A stretch of DNA of 64,000 bases from Symsagittifera roscoffensis (Eukaryota; Xenacoelomorpha; Acoela; Convolutidae), in assembly GCF_963678635.1 (NCBI RefSeq), contig NC_087068.1, positions 53,530,213-53,594,212 of the forward strand. Reading direction: 5' to 3'. Below the pieces are notes generated by a model. That model was not told the origin of the DNA and searched no databases. It worked only from the letters and a program-made list of their open reading frames with translations. Numbering within the stretch: position 1 is the first letter of the stretch; each line of letters starts with the position of its first letter. A program made the translations under genes and the position numbers. Positions 10,535 through 21,100 of the stretch are shown piece after piece.

Positions 10535-10879
10535 TTATGTTTCCAAATGAAAATCTAAATTCATTGCTAGTAGTATTCTAAATACAAAAGTTTGTGTTGG
10601 CTTTTGCCAAACTATCATATAACTATATGGTAAGTTTCTACTTTGTCGTATGTCGTCTCTGGTTCGAGGTCTTCTTGCAATTCCGGGTAGTTCTCTTATC
10701 GTTCGGAATATTGGCTTTGATCTATTGAGTCGTAGAGACATTTCGATTAAATTATCGTCGTGTAACATTTTAAAAATGTTTTGTCTAAATTCTAATCTAT
10801 TTTTGGTTAATTCTAAGCTATTAAGGTCTTGTTCGAGACTTATGGTCGCACCAGATGAGTTAGGACCGAAGTGTATAAC
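10535..10879 (-). CDS. Unidentified open frame, possible exon or element fragment
   Basis: An open frame of 114 sense codons follows a TGA at 10882 and ends in a TAA at 10537-10535. An internal ATG lies at 10768. The predicted peptide is charged, with many Arg, Asp, Glu and Leu residues and few low-complexity runs, and reads more like protein than its neighbours do. I recognise no family. It lies about 930 bp upstream of ORF1 on the same strand and could belong to the element's 5' region, to another element, or be a chance frame. The opposite strand is also open here (10650-11030), which weakens the case. Confidence 0.25.
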   Translation of the reverse strand, partial: VIHFGPNSSGATISLEQDLNSLELTKNRLEFRQNIFKMLHDDNLIEMSLRLNRSKPIFRTIRELPGIARRPRTRDDIRQSRNLPYSYMIVWQKPTQTFVFRILLAMNLDFHLET

Positions 10880-11259
10880 TCATAGAGTAATTTCGGATAG
10901 GGTACACCGTCTGCTCGTCACGCTATCTTATTTTCGGCCGGATAGATTCGTGCAACTTCTTAGTCTAATACCAATCCTAATCTTACTCTTATACTATCTA
11001 GTCTCAGGTTGTTTAACTAGTATCTGCTAGGCTCAATAGATCTAGGGTATACTGGTTTATTGCGGTTGCTGAAGTCTTCTTGGAGAGTCAACTAATTTCT
11101 AAGTTAAATTCAAATCTCTCTGGTGCTGAAATTACAAGTAATTTCAGCACTTACAAATAAGTGGATTGTTAGTCAGATGGATCATGATTGGTTAATATTA
11201 AATACTTTACATTGGTAAAATATCTAATTTATCCAATCATAAAATGTAGTTTAGATCAG
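10880..11259. other. Unassigned AT-rich stretch
   Basis: I see no gene, repeat family or RNA signature. There is one short inverted repeat near 11125-11150 (GCTGAAATTAC / GTAATTTCAGC, able to form a perfect hairpin with a 2-base loop). Confidence 0.5.
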
Positions 11260-11613
11260 GTTCCAATAGTTGTGGTGAAAATTTTTTTTTAAATCAAATT
11301 TTCACACTTGATAAGCCTTGCCTCTTTTCAAGAATCACTCTGGGTAATTTTTAGTTGAGATCAAAATCAGAGTGTGCTGAAACTTTCAGAGTGAGTACCC
11401 GGTTTGACAAAAAAAGCTTATCATACAAAACCATACTATGAAAAACATGCTTATGATACGATTCCCTTTAGAATCAATTTAGAGGCAATTTGTTTGTGAT
11501 TTTGATCACAAATAAAAGTTAACCAGAGTAATTCTTGGAAAGAGGCAAGGCTTATCAAGTGTGAAAATCTGATTTAGAAAAAAAACTATTTTCACCACAA
11601 CTATTTTTTGAAC
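11260..11613. mobile_element. Foldback (MITE-like) element, about 354 bp
   Basis: The left arm at 11260-11370 and right arm at 11497-11613 are imperfect inverted copies of each other, sharing AGTTGTGGTGAAAA, TTTTCACACTTGATAAGCC and TTGCCTCTTT. A central 126-bp spacer is not repeated. There is no coding capacity. I could not see a convincing target-site duplication. This architecture is typical of non-autonomous foldback elements. Confidence 0.75.
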
Positions 11614-11929
11614 AAGAAACCATATTCGTTCTTTAAACGAATATTTTTTAAGTGAGCATTTTCACAACTTCGTTTAGTATTTTTGAATATTTGTTACATA
11701 AATTGTTCTAGCTCTCGAAAAGAACATGGAAAGATGCTCGTTGTTTTTTTTTCATCTTATACACAGCGTCTTTCTTTTTTCCTATGAAATAATCTGAGGG
11801 GGAGTTTCAAGCTTCCGCGAAATGTCTAATCAAGCAACAATTTTAACATATTAAGTCTGCACATTATTAAGTCCAACTTTGGACCCAATTGTTAAAAATT
11901 GACCTCTTTGGTTGGCCTGTTTGGCTGAA
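11614..11929. other. Unassigned AT-rich stretch
   Basis: I see no coding or RNA feature here. Confidence 0.5.
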
Positions 11930-12540
11930 CACTGCTGTTGCTAAAAACTAGGCCCAAATTTCAATATCTTAACCAGCTCCCCACTGCAAGAATTACAGGA
12001 CCAAAACTGGCTCAATTAGCTCAAAGTTCAGCTCAATAAAACTTTTTTTTTTGCGCAAACTTGGGCTCTTTCAGCCCTTTTAAAAGTTATTGGAGACTCA
12101 TTAAATCCCAAACCGAGTTAACGTGGACCAATAATTGGGGCCAAAAGCTGAAAATTTGGGAAATTTAGCTCGTTTCGCCAAAAACTACAACCCTATAACT
12201 CCTTTTGTTAAAAAAAATAGGCTCATTCAGTCCCGTTTTGAAAAACTGGGCTAATTGAGCCTCATATAAAGAAGTTGGGAACCAGCAATAGAAGGTTTGG
12301 CCTAATTTGCTGGACATTGGTCTCATTTGGCTCCTTTTGCTAAAAATGAGCTCTTTCAGCTAGTTTATCTGAAAAATTGTCTCGTTCAGCTTCCTCCTTG
12401 GAAAGAAGACTAATTTAGGGACCAGAACTCAATTTCGAAACAATGTTATAATTTTGAAGCTCTGTTATACTAGCTAGTTTACGCCTTCAAAACAAGATTT
12501 CTCACACTTTGGCCCAGTTAGGCCCTTTCAAATAGTTTCT
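11930..12540. repeat. Degenerate repeat rich in GGCTC..TTTGCTAAAAA phrases
   Basis: Phrases such as TTGGCTC, GCTCATTTAGC-like blocks, GCTAAAAA and TTTCAGC recur irregularly every 50-70 bp (for example near 11930, 12010, 12075, 12230, 12330 and 12360). They look like the remains of an old tandem repeat with a period of about 60 bp. No gene is apparent. Confidence 0.4.
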
Positions 12541-13871
12541 TTTAGCATATGCCAAAAATTTTATTTGCTTTTAGATATCAAAAAATGCAAATTCAATGTC
12601 TCGTGACTGTAGTTGCCAGTTGGTTTACTTAAGACTTTGTCATACGCAAAATAAACCACTTTTTTTACTTAGGGGGGTGGGAGAGATGTTTTCAAAAAAA
12701 ATGGCTATGCGATCAGTGCGCGTGCGAAGCAAATTAGTTAACAAGACTGCTCGTGTTAGCGCAAAGATCTGGATGTTCAGATATTGATATGTGTTCAAAA
12801 ATAATTTGAATTGCTTAGCTTTATTTTTCAGATGTCTTTTATTTGATTTTAATTAATTTAAGTTGCCGATAATAAACGGATGTTGAAGCAGGTGTTTTAG
12901 CCCGAGTCTTACAGGATACGAGAGTGCATCGTATTTTTGGTCCGCCGACCAAGACAGGAGCAGTTCCCGGATATGAGAGCTGACCTTGGAGCTCTCACCT
13001 CTTCTCGCTTTATAGGGGGCAAGGATGCTCTCGCTAGATTTCATAGCGAGAAAAACCAAGATAGTAACCAATGAATTTTCTGGCGAACAAAGATCAGTGT
13101 GTGAGAAAAGTCGAAAACTGAAATACCGAAACAAAGTCCATAAGTTTACATCTAGTCATACATTGATATCAGCTAAACTAGTCAATCGTCTCAATCTTTT
13201 TGGTAGAGATTTGAATCTCATCGAGAGTGGCATTAAAAAACACAACGACTGTTGTCAGAACGAAAACAGTTCAAATTAAGGTATCTTTCACCTTTGATGG
13301 ATTCTAATACAGATTCGAAATAAGAACAACCAACTTTTTTGCGAAGTAATTCAAGCTATGAAAAGAGCTTCAAAACATTTCAAAGTTTAGTAGCTTCAAT
13401 AACCTGCCTGAGTAAGTTCAACACTTGTGCGAAGCAATCGAAGCTGTCAGAAGAACTTCAAAAATTATCACTTCAAAAGCTTGCTTGAACAGTTATAACT
13501 GTTTTACAAAGCAATCCAAGCGATGGCAAGATCGTCGGAATATTTTCAAGTTCCATTGAATTCAATAGATTGCTTAAATAATTGGAGTTTTTTGCTAAGC
13601 AAACAAAGCCTTATAAAAACTTCCCATTGTTTCGAGTTTTTATTGCTTCAATAGCTCGCTTAGATAAATTTCTTTTTTAGAGCCAATTTTTTAATGAAAT
13701 AACTGAAAGTGAGCTAAGTTTCATTGCTTGAACACTTTGCTGGGAAATACTTGAATTCTCCGCCAACCAATTCTGTCTGTGCAATTGTTTTAAAGTTTTC
13801 GAAGCTTCATGGCTTGGATATTTTGCATTAAAAAACTTGATTTTTGCAAGCCAGTACAAGTTCGTTCTATG
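12541..13871. other. Unassigned region between retroelement flank and satellite 2
   Basis: A slightly more GC-rich island lies at 12890-13030, within a minus-strand frame of 93 codons (13134-12853) whose product I do not recognise. From 13300 to 13860 the sequence has loose repetition of phrases like GCGAAGCAATC, CAAGC and TTCAATAG..GC, suggesting an old degenerate repeat. Nothing here supports a gene call. Confidence 0.4.
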
Positions 13872-14079
13872 ACTAGGGGCCCAGCTGAAAGCTGGAGAGA
13901 CCTGTTTGATTATTTTAATATTGATTATTTTAAAATTGTTTTAAAATTTCAGGTTTCTCAAGTCGATAGCGCCCTTCCTACGCACAAAAAAGTGAAAGAG
14001 AAGCTTATGCATTCATTGGTAACGCTTTGGTAAAAAGTTTTCATGAAGGAACTTTTCAAGTCCATAGGTGTTTCCTACA
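13872..14079. repeat. Second copy of the leader segment
   Basis: A direct copy of positions 1-208, offset 13871, with no difference that I could see. It precedes satellite array 2 exactly as the first copy precedes array 1. Confidence 0.85.
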
Positions 14080-17000
14080 ACCTGGTCTATCGATTAAACC
14101 CTTAATCCCAAATCTGGACGGGTAGTTTTTGAGGAAATCGGAAAGATTTGAAAAAAGGCCAAAAAGTCAAAAAAGTGACTTTTCTTAAGTCTATAGTTCT
14201 TCCCCTAGGCAAGTTAAGGACCAGCTGCTTGTGCGGGGGAGTTTCCTACAACCTGGTCTATCGATTAAACCCTTAATTCTAAATCTGGATGGGTAGTTTT
14301 TGAGGAAATCGATAATTTCCAAAAAAAATAGGCAAAAAAACCAAAAATTGACTATTCCTAAGTGTATAGCTCTTCCCCTAGACAAATTAGGGACGAGCCG
14401 TTTGTGTAGGGGGGTTTCCTACAACCTGGTCTATCGATTAAACCCTTAATCCCAAATCTGGACGGGTAGTTTTTGAGGAAATCGGAAAGATTTGAAAAAA
14501 AGGCCAAAAAAGTCAAAAAAGTGACTTTTCCTATGTCTATAGTTCTTCCCCTAGGCAAATTAAGGACCAGCTGCTTGTGCGGGGGAGTTTCCTACAACCT
14601 GGTCTATCGATTAAACCCTTAATTCCAAATCTGGATGGGTAGTTTTTGAGGAAATCGATAATTTCCGAAAAAATAGGCAAAAAAATCAAAAAAGTGACTT
14701 TTCCTAAGTCTATAGCTCTTCCCCTAGACAAATTAGGGACGAGCCGTTTGTGTAGGGGGGTTCCTACAACCTGGTTTATCGATTAAGCCCTTAATCCAAA
14801 ATCTGGATGGGTAGTTTTTGAGGAAATCGGAAAGATATGAAAAAAGGCCAAAAAAGTGACTTTTCCTAAGTCTATAGCTCTTCCCCTAGGCAAGTTAAGG
14901 ACCAGCCGCTTGTGCGGGGGAGTTTCCTACAACCTGGTCTATCGATTAAACCCTTAATTCCAAATCTGGATGGGTAGTTTTTGAGGAAATCGATAATTTC
15001 CGAAAAAATAGGCAAAAAAATCAAAAAAGTGACTTTTCCTAAGTCTATAGCTCTTCCCCTAGACAAATTAGGGACGAGCCGTTTGTGTAGGGGGGTTCCT
15101 ACAACCTGGTTTATCGATTAAGCCCTTAATCCAAAATCTGGATGGGTAGTTTTTGAGGAAATCGGAAAGATATGAAAAAAGGCCAAAAAAGTGACTTTTC
15201 CTAAGTCTATAGCTCTTCCCCTAGGCAAGTTAAGGACCAGCCGCTTGTGCGGGGGAGTTTCCTACAACCTGGTCTATCGATTAAACCCTTAATCCCAAAT
15301 CTGGACGGGTAGTTTTTGAGGAAATCGGAAAGATTTGAAAAAAGGCCGAAAAAGTCAAAAAAAAGTGACTTTTCCTAAGTCTATAGCTCTTCCCCTAGGC
15401 AAGTTAAGGACCAGCCGCTTGTGCGGGGGAGTTTCCTACAACCTGGTCTATCGATTAACCCTTAATCCAAAATCTGGACGGGTAGTTTTTGAGGAAATCG
15501 GAAAGATATGAAAAAAGGCCAAAAAAGTGACTTTTCCTAAGTCTACAGCTCTTCCCTAAGCAAATTAGGGACCAGCCGCTTGTGCATGGGAGTTTCCTAC
15601 AACCTGGTCTATCGATTAAACCCTTAATTCCAAATCTGGATGGGTAGCTTTTGAGGAAATCGATAATTTCCGAAAAAATAGGCAAAAAAATCAAAAAAGT
15701 GACTTTTCCTAAGTCTATAGCTCTTCCCCTAGACAAATTAGGGACGAGCCGTTTGTGTAGGGGGGTTCCTACAACCTGGTCTATCGATTAAACCCTTAAT
15801 CCAAAATCTGGACGGGTAGTTTTTGAGGAAATCGGAAAGAAATGAAAAAAGGTCAAAAAAGTGACTTTTCCTAAGTCTATAGCTCTTCCCCTAGGCAAGT
15901 TAAGGACCAGCCGCTTGTGCGGGGGAGTTTCCTACAACCTGGTCTATCGATTAAACCCTTAATTCCAAATCTGGATGGGTAGTTTTTGAGGAAATCGATA
16001 ATTTCCGAAAAAATAGGCAAAAAAATCAAAAAAGTGACTTTTCCTAAGTCTATAGCTCTTCCCCTAGACAAATTAGGGACGAGCCGTTTGTGTAGGGGGG
16101 TTCCTACAACCTGGTTTATCGATTAAGCCCTTAATCCAAAATCTGGATGGGTAGTTTTTGAGGAAATCGGAAAGATATGAAAAAAGGCCAAAAAAGTGAC
16201 TTTTCCTAAGTCTATAGCTCTTCCCCTAGGCAAGTTAAGGACCAGCCGCTTGTGCGGGGGAGTTTCCTACAACCTGGTCTATCGATTAACCCTTAATCCA
16301 AAATCTGGACGGGTAGTTTTTGAGGAAATCGGAAAGATTTGAAAAAAGGCCGAAAAAGTCAAAAAAAGTGACTTTTCCTAAGTCTATAGCTCTTCCCCTA
16401 GGCAAGTTAAGGACCAGCCGCTTGTGCGGGGGAGTTTCCTACAACCTGGTCTATCGATTAACCCTTAATCCAAAATCTGGACGGGTAGTTTTTGAGGAAA
16501 TCGGAAAGATATGAAAAAAGGCCAAAAAAGTGACTTTTCCTAAGTCTACAGCTCTTCCCTAAGCAAATTAGGGACCAGCCGCTTGTGCATGGGAGTTTCC
16601 TACAACCTGGTCTATCGATTAAACCCTTAATTCCAAATCTGGATGGGTAGCTTTTGAGGAAATCGATAATTTCCGAAAAAATAGGCAAAAAAATCAAAAA
16701 AGTGACTTTTCCTAAGTCTATAGCTCTTCCCCTAGACAAATTAGGGACGAGCCGTTTGTGTAGGGGGGTTCCTACAACCTGGTCTATCGATTAAACCCTT
16801 AATCCAAAATCTGGACGGGTAGTTTTTGAGGAAATCGGAAAGAAATGAAAAAAGGTCAAAAAAGTGACTTTTCCTAAGTCTATAGCTCTTCCCCTAGGCA
16901 AGTTAAGGACCAGCCGCTTGTGCGGGGGAGTTTCCTACAACCTGGTCTATCGATTAAACCCCTAATCCCAAATCTGGACGGGTAGTTTTTGAGGAAATTG

Positions 17001-18715
17001 GAAAGATTTGAAAAAGGCCAAAAAAGTCAAAAAAGTGACTTTTCCTAAGTCTATAGCTCTTCCCCTAGACAAATTAGGGACCAGCCGCTTGTGCATGGGA
17101 GTTTCCTACAACCTGGTCTATCGATTAAACCCTTAATTCCAAATCTGGATAAGTAGCTTTTGAGGAAATCGATAATTTCCAAAAAAATATGCAAAAAAAT
17201 CAAAAAAGTGACTTTTCCTAAGTCTATAGCTCTTCCCCTAGACAAATTAGGGACGAGCCGTTTGTGTAGGGGGGTTCCTACAACCTGGTCTATCGATTAA
17301 ACCCTTAATCCAAAATCTGGACGGGTAGTTTTTGAGGAAATCGGAAAGATATGAAAAAAGGCCAAAAAAGTGACTTTTCCTAAGTCTATAGTTCTTCCCC
17401 TAGGCAAGTTAAGGACCAGCCGCTTGTGCGGGGGAGTTTCCTACAACCTGGTCTATCGATTAAACCCTTAATCCCAAATCTGGACGGGTAGTTTTTGAGG
17501 AAATCGGAAAGATTTGAAAAAGGCCAAAAAAGTCAAAAAAGTGACTTTTCCTAAGTCTATAGCTCTTCCCCTAGGCAAGTTAAGGACCAGCCGCTTGTGC
17601 GGGGGAGTTTCCTACAACCTTGTCTATCGATTAAGTCCTTAATTCCAAATCTGGATGGGTAGTTTTTGAGGAAATCGATAATTTCCGAAAAAATAGGCAA
17701 AAAAATCAAAAAAGTGACTTTTCCTAAGTCTATAGCTCTTCCCCTAAGCAAATTAGGGACCAGCCGCTTCTGCATGGTAGTTTCCTACAACCTGGTCTAT
17801 CGATTAAACCCTTAATCCCAAATCTGGACGGGTAGTTTTTGAGGAAATCGGAAAGATTTGAAAAAGGCCAAAAAAGTCAAAAAAGTGACTTTTCCTAAGT
17901 CTATAGCTCTTCCCCTAGGCAAGTTAAGGACCAGCCGCTTGTGCGGGGGAGTTTCCTACAACCTTGTCTATCGATTAGGTCCTTAATTCCAAATCTCGAT
18001 GGGTAGTTTTTGAGGAAATCGATAATTTCCGAAAAAATAGGCAAAAAAATCAAAAAAGTGACTTTTCCTAAGTCTATAGCTCTTCCCCTAGACAAATTAG
18101 GGACGAGCCGTTTGTGTAGGGGGGTTCCTACAACCTGGTCTATCGATTAAACCCTTAATCCAAAATCTGGACGGGTAGTTTTTGAGGAAATCGGAAAGAT
18201 ATGAAAAAAGGCCAAAAAAGTGACTTTTCCTAAGTCTATAGCTCTTCCCCTAGGCAAGTTAAGGACCAGCCGCTTGTGCGGGGGAGTTTCCTACAACCTG
18301 GTCTATCGATTAAACCCTTAATCCCAAATCTGGACGGGTAGTTTTTGAGGAAATCGGAAAGATTTGAAAAAGGCCAAAAAAGTCAAAAAAGTGACTTTTC
18401 CTAAGTCTATAGCTCTTCCCCTAGGCAAGTTAAGGACCAGCCGCTTGTGCGGGGGAGTTTCCTACAACCTTGTTTATCGATTAAGTCCTTAATTCCAAAT
18501 CTGGATGGGTAGTTTTTGAGGAAATCGATTATTTCCGAAAAAATAGGCAAAAAAATCAAAAAAGTGACTTTTCCTAAGTCTATAGCTCTTCCCCTAAGCA
18601 AATTAGGGACCAGCCGCTTGTGCATGGGAGTTTCCTACAACCTGGTCTATCGATTAAACCCTTAATCCCAAATCTGGACGGGTAGTTTTTGAGGAAATCG
18701 AAAATTTCCGAAAAA
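14080..18715. repeat. Satellite array 2, about 168-bp monomer
   Basis: About 27-28 monomers of the same two types as array 1. The first roughly 1.4 kb matches array 1 at a constant offset of 13871 with essentially one single-A indel. After that, a block of about 1003 bp (six monomers) is present twice here: the run at 15455-15736 recurs at 16458-16739. Downstream the two arrays align again at offset 14875. Array 2 continues beyond the point where array 1 meets the retrotransposon. Confidence 0.95.
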
Positions 18716-18980
18716 ATGGGCAAAAAGTGAAAAAAGTACCGAGTTGTGAAGCTTTTCTAAGACCGTAGGGGGTGGGGTAGGGTAAAAATTGCCCTAAATT
18801 TCATGCAGGCAGGTAGGTGAAACGCTACTGAATCCATTGGTACCACTTTTATGAGAATCTGACGGGTAGTTTTTTGGGAAAGCGAATTTTTCGAAATAGC
18901 GTCTCAAAAAAAAATAAAATAAAATAAAAAATAAAAAATAATAATAAAAAAAAAATAAAAAAAAAAAAAAACCAGATCTC
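18716..18980. repeat. Diverged satellite edge plus A-rich tract
   Basis: The last monomer is degraded, keeping GACGGGTAGTTTTTTGGGAAA near 18859, and contains sequence not found in the array (CATGCAGGCAGGTAGG). A poly-A/AAAAT tract follows at 18904-18972. This is the expected decay at the edge of a satellite block. Confidence 0.7.
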
Positions 18981-19420
18981 ATCTGGAAAAAAAAAACGTT
19001 TTCATAATACCTGTTTAATAAATCAAACAGGAATTTTTTTGAACAGTTTGAAAGAGAAAATTGTCATTCAAATCTAGTGAAGGGAGTAGAAACGAGCCCT
19101 TGAAAATTGTAAACACATTTTTTCCTCGTATATGAAATCGTAACATCACGCGCTCAGTCATGACGTCATGGTCATAATAACACGCAAGACAATGAAAGAG
19201 TTGAAATATAGGGAAACCATCACAAGTTCTTCTAGCGCTTGAACCCAGCCCCCCCCCCCCACGTGATTTAAAAATCAATTTTAGGGTGCTTTCATTGAAT
19301 CTAGGATGAGAATGCGTATGATGGCAACGTATAATTGGGAAGTTCTCCAATTACAAACAGGCATTAATTTTGTGTTCTAAAGGGCGCCCGAATCCAGTTT
19401 TCAGGGGTAATAATTGATTA
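18981..19420. other. Unassigned stretch with a CRE-like palindrome
   Basis: I see no gene. CATGACGTCATG, a perfect 12-bp palindrome containing TGACGTCA (the CREB/ATF consensus core), lies at 19159-19170. A 12-C run lies near 19249. Function is unknown. Confidence 0.4.
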
Positions 19421-19594
19421 TTGGCTCTTTTCCACACCCTCCCACACATTTGAATTTCAGTTTTGGAAAACTAATTTTACGTTGTCAGAATGTAATGGAA
19501 ATTTGAATGTAATGGAATTTCAGAATGAAATGGAATTTTGTGAAAAAACTTACTATTCATTTGTTCTTCATACCTGACTTCGTAAAATCACGAA

Positions 19595-20243
19595 TTGGCT
19601 CATTTTCCTTTTCCCCCCACGTCACACAAGCATCTATTTTCTGGCGTAACGAGGGATTTGAAAAGGTTAGATTTCAGGACCAAATATGTTTGTTATAGCC
19701 TTATTAGTACGCTTATAACCAGGGGCGGATCTAGGGTTTTCTCGAGGGGGGGGGGGGCGGATTTTCAAAAAAAAATCGAAAATTATGACGACCTTTTTTT
19801 TAGGTCGACCAAATTGATTTTTCGAGCTCTCCCAAAGCACTGCTTTGGCCCTATTTTGGCAAAATTTTCTGCGCGGCAGGCAAATTTTTGAAAAAACAGT
19901 CAAAAAAGCCGTTTTTGGGCACTTTTTGAAAAGTTTTGAGAAAAAAAATCGCGTTTTTTGGCGCGCGCTCCCCCTCAAAGTTAGTATATATTGGCGCCCA
20001 AGGCGCCTTTAGAAAAATTTTAGGCCCGGTCGACCAAAAATGGATTTCTGAAAAAGTATCAAAGGGGGACCCTTTGGGTCGGCAGGGGGTCGAATACCTG
20101 AGGGGGGGGGCGTCCGCCAACCCCCCCCCCCCCCCCCCCTAAATCCGCCCCTGCTTATAACAAATTTTATAACAATCGGACAGTGAGAACAGAAAAGTTA
20201 CAAGCGAAACTTCGCTGGTTGGGGGGAAAGGGAAAAGAGCCAA
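19595..20243. mobile_element. Miniature element interrupted by an hAT-type insertion
   Basis: The ends TTGGCTCATTTTCC (left) and GGGAAAAGAGCCAA (right) are inverted repeats. The family signature is a C-rich block next to CTCACA.AAGCRT and GGCGTAACGAGGG, also seen at 24214-24383 and 24654-24832. Removing the 19720-20153 insertion and one target copy leaves about 207 bp, close to the size of the 24654 copy. Confidence 0.7.
19720..20153. mobile_element. Non-autonomous hAT-type element, 434 bp, with 8-bp TSD
   Basis: The ends CAGGGGCGGAT and ATCCGCCCCTG are terminal inverted repeats of the kind widespread in hAT elements. The 8 bp CTTATAAC directly abuts both sides (19712-19719 and 20154-20161), the target duplication length expected for hAT. 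The interior has no transposase. A G12 run lies near 19746 and a C20 run near 20120. Insertion was into the 19595-20243 element. Confidence 0.92.
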
Positions 20244-20318
20244 CAAATAAGCAATAGTAACTCCTAAGACAACCAGTAAAACCAAAAATTTGAAATGCGG
20301 GGGAGTGGAAAAGAGCTT

Positions 20319-21100
20319 TTTTTATGCTGATCATTATGCGAAACTTCATTTTGGAAAAAAAACTCAGAATACGAATGCTGAATCATCGGGTTCCGGTAAA
20401 ATCAAGCATCCATCAACCGCCGAAAGTGAAATTGATTTTTTACGCGTAATCAAATGACTTTTGTTTCTCATTAATCAGAAACAATCTTGACCTACAGCTG
20501 CTCACATCAAAAGCTTCGCGATCATGAATTCATTGAAAGTATTCAGTTTAGCTTTGCTGATTAGTAGCTGCTATGGAGAATATCAAAAGCACAAAAATTT
20601 TTCTCACTTCCGAGCTACAATCAAAAGCAAAATCACCATCACCTGTTCAGTTATACTAAGGGCTTTCATCTTTAAAATAGACTAGTTAAAGCAAATCTTC
20701 CTCGATTTTGGTCTGTTAATTTTATTGTGATTTATCGAAAATGCTACTCTTTTTACTCGTAAGTAGTTTATCAGTACTTGCTTTTGGCGATAGCAAAGAT
20801 CTAGTGATTTACGATATATTAAATAGGAGAAACAAATCAAATGTTTTTCCATGGGTTGCCAAACTTCTTTCAAAATATTTTTTTTAATACCTCTTTAAGA
20901 ATTTTTTAACCAATTTAGTGCCCCTCCAGCTATGTATTCTATGTTAAATATTTTTTATGAAAACTTTCTGCCCAGTATTTATTGAGTGAATCACTTTTAT
21001 TACTATTAAAACTTTCTGAATTCCCAAACAATACCTCGCACTCTAATAATTCAAAAAATTTCAATCAGGCGATATCCATCCAAATACGGGTCCACTGAAA
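20319..21100. other. Unassigned AT-rich stretch
   Basis: I see no gene. A short plus-strand frame starting at the ATG at 20524 has a hydrophobic start but closes quickly; I do not call it. Confidence 0.4.

Larger units (their letters stand above)
19421..20318. mobile_element. Outer miniature element with TTGGCTCTTTTCCAC-type ends
   Basis: The left end (TTGGCTCTTTTCCACACCCTCCC...CATTTGAA) and right end (reverse complement AAGCTCTTTTCCACTCCCCCGCATTTCAAA) are inverted relatives of each other. Another element of the same general family lies inside. No coding capacity is present. The match is imperfect and I did not find a clear target duplication. Confidence 0.5.

Noticed and set aside
10535-10768. 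Fourth in-frame readthrough ORF upstream of ORF1
   Set aside because: It shares the frame, but its stop is followed by AAT CTT, not CAR-YYA, and many stops lie between it and ORF1.
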